The notes under the pieces are model-generated. The model searched no databases. It saw only the letters and a program-made list of their open reading frames with translations, and was not told the DNA's origin. A DNA stretch of 64,000 nucleotides, from assembly GCF_003130255.1 (NCBI RefSeq), contig NZ_NRCN01000001.1:1668501-1732500 (forward strand), given 5' to 3'. A program made the position numbers and the translations under genes. The DNA comes from Aggregatibacter kilianii. GTDB lineage: Bacteria > Pseudomonadota > Gammaproteobacteria > Enterobacterales > Pasteurellaceae. Every line of letters begins with the position of its first letter. Position 1 is the stretch's first letter. Below are positions 59,229 to 64,000 of this stretch, one piece after another.

Positions 59229-59525
59229 ATGATTAAATATATTTTTGGATTAATCATCGTCTTGGCTATCATTTTAGTTGCTGTTACCGTGGGGGCGAAC
59301 AACGATCAGGTAATTACCTTCAATTACATCTTTGCACAAAGCCAATTCCAACTTTCTACCTTAGTTGCTATTTTATTCGGTTTGGGTCTCATCCTCGGTT
59401 GGTTTATCACCGGTTTTTTCTACCTCAAATTAAAACTTAAAAATATCGCATTAAATCGTCAAATCAAACGCCAAACCCAACAAATTAACGAGTTAACGAC
59501 TAGCAGAGATAAGGTTTCTCAATAA
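59229..59525 (+). CDS. lapA: LapA (YciS), LPS assembly membrane protein
   Basis: LapA is a small inner-membrane protein that works with LapB to control LPS synthesis through LpxC turnover. I start at ATG 59229 (MIKYIFGLIIVLA) with AAGGAG 9 bases upstream; the frame extends further up without a ribosome site. The 98-residue protein has two membrane segments (about residues 3-22 and 42-66) and a basic cytoplasmic coiled tail. Its stop overlaps the lapB start as TAATG. Confidence 0.92.
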   Translation: MIKYIFGLIIVLAIILVAVTVGANNDQVITFNYIFAQSQFQLSTLVAILFGLGLILGWFITGFFYLKLKLKNIALNRQIKRQTQQINELTTSRDKVSQ

Positions 59526-60715
59526 TGCTTGAATTACTCTTCCTTCTTTTGCCGATTGCTGCCGCGTATGGTTGGTATATGGGGCATCGTAGTGCAAAAA
59601 AAGATCAGGAAGATGTCAGTAATAAACTCTCCCGAGATTATGTTACCGGAGTTAATTTCCTTTTAGCTAATCAAACCGAGAAAGCCGTCGATTTATTTTT
59701 GGATATGTTGCAAAAGCAAGAAAATGAAAATGAAATTGACAGTAATTCACAGTTTGAAGCAGAGTTAACTTTAGGTAATTTATTTCGTTCTCGAGGCGAA
59801 GTGGATCGCGCATTGCGTATTCATCAAGCTTTGGATAACAGTCCTAATTATACATTCGAACAGAAATTACTGGCTAAGCAACAGTTAGCCCGAGATTTTA
59901 TGGCCGTTGGTTTTTTTGACCGGGCCGAACATCTTTATATTTTAATGGTGGATGAACCGGAATTTGCTGAGGGAGCGTTACAACAGCTTGCGGTAATTTA
60001 TCAAAAAACGAAAGAATGGAAAAAGGCCATTAATGTCGCTGAAAAATTAGCGAAAATTTCACCGAATAGTAATCGAATTGAATTGGCTCACTATTATTGT
60101 GAATATGTGCAAAATCTGCCTGATGAAAGCAAAGAAGATCCAAAACAAATTTTGTTACAAGCCCTCAAGGTTTCACCGAATTGCGTTCGGGCGTCAATGA
60201 TGTTAGCGGATTTATATATTAAACAGAAAGAGTACAAAAGTGCGGTAGATATTTTAGAAAATATTTTAACGCAAAATGCCACTTATATCGGCGAAGTATT
60301 ACACAGTTTAAAATTCTGCTATCAACAACTAAACCAATTGGATAATTTTGAATTATTTTTAATTAAGGCAAGCCGCGAAAATAATAACAGTGCGGTAGCT
60401 TTAATGTTAGCGGATTTAATTGAAGAAAAGGATGGTCGTGCTGCCGCACAGCTTCAGCTTTATCAACAACTACAGCAGAACCCGGCGACACTAATTTTTC
60501 ATCGTTTTATTCAATATCAAATTAATGACGCAGAGAAAGGCAGAGGAAAAGACAGTTTGATTCTGTTACATAAAATGGTGGGTGAGCGGATTAAGCAAAC
60601 TTTTGGTTATCGTTGTAGGAATTGCGGTTATCAAACTCACAAATTAATTTGGTGTTGCCCTTCTTGTCGCCAATGGGAAACGATCAAACCGGTTAGCTCA
60701 ATTGAACATAATTAG
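59525..60715 (+). CDS. lapB: LapB (YciM), TPR protein controlling LPS synthesis
   Basis: LapB adapts LpxC to FtsH degradation and coordinates LPS assembly. The 396-residue protein has one N-terminal membrane helix (about residues 3-20), nine or so TPR-like helical pairs (about 40-350) and a C-terminal rubredoxin-like zinc site with CRNCG and CCPSC. The start codon overlaps the lapA stop. USS-like cores occur at about 60238. Confidence 0.95.
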   Translation: MLELLFLLLPIAAAYGWYMGHRSAKKDQEDVSNKLSRDYVTGVNFLLANQTEKAVDLFLDMLQKQENENEIDSNSQFEAELTLGNLFRSRGEVDRALRIHQALDNSPNYTFEQKLLAKQQLARDFMAVGFFDRAEHLYILMVDEPEFAEGALQQLAVIYQKTKEWKKAINVAEKLAKISPNSNRIELAHYYCEYVQNLPDESKEDPKQILLQALKVSPNCVRASMMLADLYIKQKEYKSAVDILENILTQNATYIGEVLHSLKFCYQQLNQLDNFELFLIKASRENNNSAVALMLADLIEEKDGRAAAQLQLYQQLQQNPATLIFHRFIQYQINDAEKGRGKDSLILLHKMVGERIKQTFGYRCRNCGYQTHKLIWCCPSCRQWETIKPVSSIEHN

Positions 60716-60748
60716 GTGCTAGCCAGCTTTATTTATAAGGAGAAAACT

Positions 60749-61441
60749 ATGACGAATAAAGTCATTATTGCATTAGATTATGAAAAAGAAACCGATGCCT
60801 TGGCATTGGTTGATCAGCTTGATCCGCAAACCTGTCGTTTAAAAGTGGGAAAAGAAATGTTTACTACCCTTGGCACGAGCTTTGTGAAACAGCTACATAG
60901 TCGTCATTTTGATGTTTTCCTTGATTTAAAATTCCATGACATCCCAAACACGGTAGCAAGAGCAGTACGTTCTGCTGCCGATTTAGGGGTATGGATGGTA
61001 GACTTACACGCGAGTGGCGGTTTACGCATGATGGAAGAAGCTAAAAAAATTCTTGAACCTTATGGCAAAGAGGCGCCATTGCTTATTGGAGTGACTGTGT
61101 TAACCAGTATGGAAGATTTGGACTTATTGCAAATTGGCATTAATTCGTCCCCGATGGAGCATGTTATTCGCTTGGCGAATTTAACTCAACGTGCGGGGTT
61201 AGATGGCGTGGTATGTTCTCCGCAAGAAGTAGAAATTTTACGTAATAACTGTGGACCCGATTTTAAATTAGTCACACCGGGTATTCGCCCGATTGGGACG
61301 GATTTTGGTGACCAACGTCGTGTCATGACGCCGGCGGCTGCTATTCGTTCCGGAGCAGACTATCTTGTGATTGGTCGCCCGATTACACAAGCCGAAAACC
61401 CGGTTGAGGTTTTAAATTCTATTAATGCGTCTATTGCTTAA
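60749..61441 (+). CDS. pyrF: PyrF, orotidine 5'-phosphate decarboxylase
   Basis: PyrF makes UMP from OMP in the last step of de novo pyrimidine synthesis. The 230-residue TIM-barrel protein has the catalytic [11 protein letters not shown] (about residue 60) and TPGIRP (about 189). I start at ATG 60749 ([13 protein letters not shown]), where AAGGAG is 6 bases upstream, rather than an upstream in-frame codon. It follows lapB as in E. coli. Confidence 0.96.
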   Translation: MTNKVIIALDYEKETDALALVDQLDPQTCRLKVGKEMFTTLGTSFVKQLHSRHFDVFLDLKFHDIPNTVARAVRSAADLGVWMVDLHASGGLRMMEEAKKILEPYGKEAPLLIGVTVLTSMEDLDLLQIGINSSPMEHVIRLANLTQRAGLDGVVCSPQEVEILRNNCGPDFKLVTPGIRPIGTDFGDQRRVMTPAAAIRSGADYLVIGRPITQAENPVEVLNSINASIA

Positions 61442-61447
61442 ATCATC

Positions 61448-61765
61448 ATGACAAGTCATTTAGTTTATTCGACAGAGGTGGGACGCATTAAGTCCGAGAA
61501 ACCTCAAGAGCAAGTACCGCAAGGCGATGGCATTGTACGTATTCAGGTGCAAAAAAGCGGACGAAAAGGCAATGGCGTTAGTATCATCACAGGCTTGGGG
61601 CTTGCCGAAACCGAATTAAAATTACTTGCGGCAGAGTTAAAAAAACGTTGTGGTTGCGGAGGGGCGGTAAAAAATCATACTATTGAAATTCAGGGTGAGA
61701 AACGTGATTTACTGAAACAGCTACTGGAACAAAAAGGCTATAAAGTGAAATTAGCCGGTGGTTAA
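61448..61765 (+). CDS. yciH: YciH, SUI1/eIF1-like protein
   Basis: This is a bacterial eIF1 homologue; E. coli YciH affects initiation accuracy in vitro. The 105-residue protein has a variable N-terminal part and the SUI1 domain (about 30-103, with KSGRKGNGVSIITGL and KKRCGCGGAVKNHTIEIQGE). It starts 6 bases after pyrF, the same pairing as in E. coli. Confidence 0.93.
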   Translation: MTSHLVYSTEVGRIKSEKPQEQVPQGDGIVRIQVQKSGRKGNGVSIITGLGLAETELKLLAAELKKRCGCGGAVKNHTIEIQGEKRDLLKQLLEQKGYKVKLAGG

Positions 61766-61770
61766 AATAA

Positions 61771-61799
61771 AAAAAGTGGGTACTAAACCCACTTTTTTA
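61771..61799. terminator. Bidirectional terminator between yciH and sirB
   Basis: AAAAGTGGGT/ACCCACTTTT with flanking A and T runs lies between the convergent genes. Confidence 0.9.
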
Positions 61800-61802
61800 T
61801 TT

Positions 61803-62153
61803 CTAGTGAAAATATCCCAGTAAAATTGTTGCAATAAGTGAAATCAGGGCAAGAAAGAAAAATAATGGCTTAGATGACGGATTTTTCTTACTAAAATATT
61901 TTGCTGAGAACATAATATAACCTACTAATAAAAGGATTTTGATGATAATCCAAATTGGTAAACCGTAGTTGAACATGACCAACATAATCACACCGCTTAA
62001 GATTAAGAGTGTATCCACTAAGTGCGGTAAGATTTTCAAGAGTTTTATGCTACGCCAGTCTTTTTGGCTTAATTGCATACTTCCACGAACAAGCAATAAT
62101 CCTAAACTTAAGAATGCGCAAAGGATATGCGTATAAGTTAGATAAATTCCCAT
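61803..62153 (-). CDS. sirB: SirB-family inner membrane protein
   Basis: SirB-family proteins are four-segment membrane proteins of unclear role (named for an effect on Salmonella invasion gene expression). The 116-residue protein has four hydrophobic stretches (about residues 5-22, 42-62, 67-85, 95-113). It stands alone, 67 bases from the gyrA end. Confidence 0.85.
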   Translation of the reverse strand: MGIYLTYTHILCAFLSLGLLLVRGSMQLSQKDWRSIKLLKILPHLVDTLLILSGVIMLVMFNYGLPIWIIIKILLLVGYIMFSAKYFSKKNPSSKPLFFFLALISLIATILLGYFH

Positions 62154-62169
62154 TTTTCACTCCAACATT

Positions 62170-62197
62170 AAAGGCAGTAGTAAAACACTACTGCCTT
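62170..62197 (-). terminator. Terminator after gyrA
   Basis: The 11-bp stem AAGGCAGTAGT/ACTACTGCCTT lies 24 bases after the gyrA stop (on the minus strand), with a short T run. Confidence 0.75.
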
Positions 62198-62220
62198 GAA
62201 ATAGAAATAACTTAATATCG

Positions 62221-64000
62221 TTATTCTTCGGTATTTTCAACCGCACTTTCCTGTTCGCTTTCGTCATCATCTACATCACAGATGCGCTCTAGGCTGACAA
62301 CATGTTCATCTTCGCTAGTGCGGATGAGGCGAACCCCTTGTGTGTTACGTCCCACAATGCTGACTTCGCTGACGCGTGTACGAACAAGGGTTCCTGCATC
62401 GGTAATCAACATGATTTGGTCAGTATCGATCACTTGTGTCGCGGCAACGACTTTGCCATTACGCTCACTCACCTTAATGGAAATCACACCTTTAGTGTTA
62501 CGTGATTTGGTTGGATATTCTTCCAATTTGGTTCGTTTCCCATAACCATTTTGCGTTGCCGTGAGGATTTCTCCATTATTTTTCGGCACCACCAAAGAGA
62601 CAACTTTGTCGATATTCAAATCTAATGTTTCTTCCGCATTGTCATCAGAAACATCTTCAATTTCTACCGCACTTTCGTCGTCACTTAGATCATTGGTGAG
62701 AGCCAATTTTATCCCGCGAACACCGGTAGCTAAACGCCCCATTGCGCGTACGGCGGTTTCACTGAAACGAACTACACGGCCTTGAGAGGAGAATAACATG
62801 ATTTCGTTGCTACCATCGGTAATATCCACACCGATCAACTCATCTTCATCACGCAGATTCAAGGCGATGATCCCGCTGGAACGCGGACGGCTGAATTCGG
62901 TTAAGGCGATTTTTTTCACCACACCGCCGGCGGTTGCCATGATGACGAATTTATCTTCTTCATATGCGGTTACCGGTAAGATCGCCGTAATTCGTTCATT
63001 TTCCCCTAACGGTAAAATATTGACGATTGGACGACCGCGTGAACCACGGCTGGCTTGTGGAAGTTGATACACTTTCAGCCAATATAAGCGTCCACGACTG
63101 GAGAAACAGAGAATCGTGTCGTGAGTGTTCGCAACTAATAGTTTTTCGATGAAATCTTCTTCTTTCATCTTCGTTGCCGATTTACCTTTGCCACCGCGAC
63201 GTTGTGCTTCGTAATCGGTAATCGGTTGATATTTCACATAACCTTCGTGGGAAAGAGTAACAACTACGTCTTCCTGTGCGATTAAATCTTCCAAATTAAT
63301 ATCACCGGAAGCGGCCGTAATTTCCGTTCTGCGTGGGTCATTAAATTGTTCGCGGATTTGTTCCAATTCTTCTCGAATAACTTCCATTAAGCGTTCCGGG
63401 CTACGCAAAATGCGAAGCAATTCGCCAATGGCTTCCAACAATTTTTTGTATTCATCAAGAATCTCGTCGTGGCCTAAGTTGGTTAATTTTTGTAGACGAA
63501 GATCTAAAATGGCTTGAGCTTGAACTTCGGTTAAATAATACAAACCATCACGAATGCCGTATTGTTCATCCAAATCTTCCGGACGAGCCGCATCCACACC
63601 TGCCGCGGCCAACATATCGGCAACATGGCCAAGTTGCCATGGACGGGCAATTAATTCGCGTTTGGCTGTTTCCGGGTTTGGTGCTTGGCGGATAAGCTCA
63701 ATAATCGGATCGACGTTTGCCAAGGCAATGGCCAAGCCTTCCAAAATATGCGTACGTTCACGCGCTTTGCGCAATTCAAAAATAGTACGGCGTGTCACCA
63801 CTTCACGACGGTGTAAAACAAAGGCTTCGATTAATTGTTTTAAATTTAATAATTTAGGTTGGCCATGATCTAAGGCCACAATGTTGATGCCGAAAGTCAC
63901 TTGCATTTGGGTGAGCGCATAAAGGTTATTTAAGACCACTTCACCTACGGCATCACGTTTGATTTCGATAACGATACGCATACCGTCTTTGTCTGATTCA
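62221..64000 (-). CDS. gyrA: GyrA, DNA gyrase subunit A, C-terminal part (runs off the right edge)
   Basis: GyrA cuts and rejoins DNA in negative supercoiling. About 592 codons are present, from within the tower/coiled-coil region ([15 protein letters not shown]) to the end. The C-terminal beta-pinwheel is complete, including the GyrA-box RRGGKGKS (QRRGGKG) that wraps DNA. The active Tyr lies outside the window. An acidic tail ([16 protein letters not shown]) ends the protein. A USS core is near the 3' end (about 62240). Confidence 0.96.
   Translation of the reverse strand, partial: ESDKDGMRIVIEIKRDAVGEVVLNNLYALTQMQVTFGINIVALDHGQPKLLNLKQLIEAFVLHRREVVTRRTIFELRKARERTHILEGLAIALANVDPIIELIRQAPNPETAKRELIARPWQLGHVADMLAAAGVDAARPEDLDEQYGIRDGLYYLTEVQAQAILDLRLQKLTNLGHDEILDEYKKLLEAIGELLRILRSPERLMEVIREELEQIREQFNDPRRTEITAASGDINLEDLIAQEDVVVTLSHEGYVKYQPITDYEAQRRGGKGKSATKMKEEDFIEKLLVANTHDTILCFSSRGRLYWLKVYQLPQASRGSRGRPIVNILPLGENERITAILPVTAYEEDKFVIMATAGGVVKKIALTEFSRPRSSGIIALNLRDEDELIGVDITDGSNEIMLFSSQGRVVRFSETAVRAMGRLATGVRGIKLALTNDLSDDESAVEIEDVSDDNAEETLDLNIDKVVSLVVPKNNGEILTATQNGYGKRTKLEEYPTKSRNTKGVISIKVSERNGKVVAATQVIDTDQIMLITDAGTLVRTRVSEVSIVGRNTQGVRLIRTSEDEHVVSLERICDVDDDESEQESAVENTEE

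Overview
The window is a chromosomal segment of a Pasteurellaceae bacterium. The 9-base Haemophilus-type uptake signal AAGTGCGGT (USS) occurs throughout on both strands, often as inverted pairs that form terminators. Gene content and order (lptFG beside pepA; znuBC beside mepM; lolB-ispE-prs; lrp-ftsK-lolA-rarA; cmk-rpsA-ihfB-lapAB-pyrF-yciH) also fit. Aggregatibacter or a Haemophilus parainfluenzae-like species is my best guess; the genus is an inference. I saw no rRNA or tRNA gene.

Layout. Positions 1-30.6 kb are mostly core genes: LPS export (lptF, lptG), folate/methionine (metF), zinc import (znuCB), cell wall (mepM), a leftward block ygiM-cca-lolB-ispE-prs, phosphate uptake (pit and its DUF47 partner), ygiF-radA, lrp, ftsK, lolA, rarA, serS and glnE. 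A leftward DcuB-type transporter lies between rarA and serS, which are adjacent in enterics, next to a long structured palindromic repeat. A 48-residue lipoprotein gene (7094-7240) is easy to miss.

Positions 30.8-43.4 kb hold a complete type I-C CRISPR-Cas locus: cas3, cas5c, cas8c (with an internal cas11c start), cas7c, cas4, a two-gene AT-rich cassette of unknown function, cas1, cas2, a leader, and an array of 45 repeats with 44 spacers. The locus looks mosaic. It starts with a 68-codon remnant that resembles the N-terminus of a different Cas3. The operon body carries uptake signals of the Neisseria type (AGGTCGTCTGAA: two exact copies and two one-mismatch copies) beside Pasteurellaceae USS. 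The distal repeats of the array have a different hairpin architecture from the rest. Together these suggest that resident cas genes were replaced by DNA from a Neisseria-like donor, with later reshaping in the Pasteurellaceae host.

Positions 43.4-50.8 kb are a maltose/alpha-glucoside locus: a PTS IIBC transporter, an endonuclease/exonuclease/phosphatase-fold protein, and a MalQ-GlgP reading frame fused across an A7 tract, all leftward. A divergent GntR/UTRA regulator shares with them a control region that holds a strong CRP site and several ACGTA-centred palindromes. The locus is bracketed by near-identical USS+hairpin direct repeats.

Positions 50.8-64 kb return to core genes: metE and metR (divergent, with a MetJ-like operator), azlCD-type amino-acid exporters behind metR, a DUF535 gene, cmk, rpsA, ihfB, lapA, lapB, pyrF, yciH, sirB, and the C-terminal part of gyrA, which runs off the right edge.
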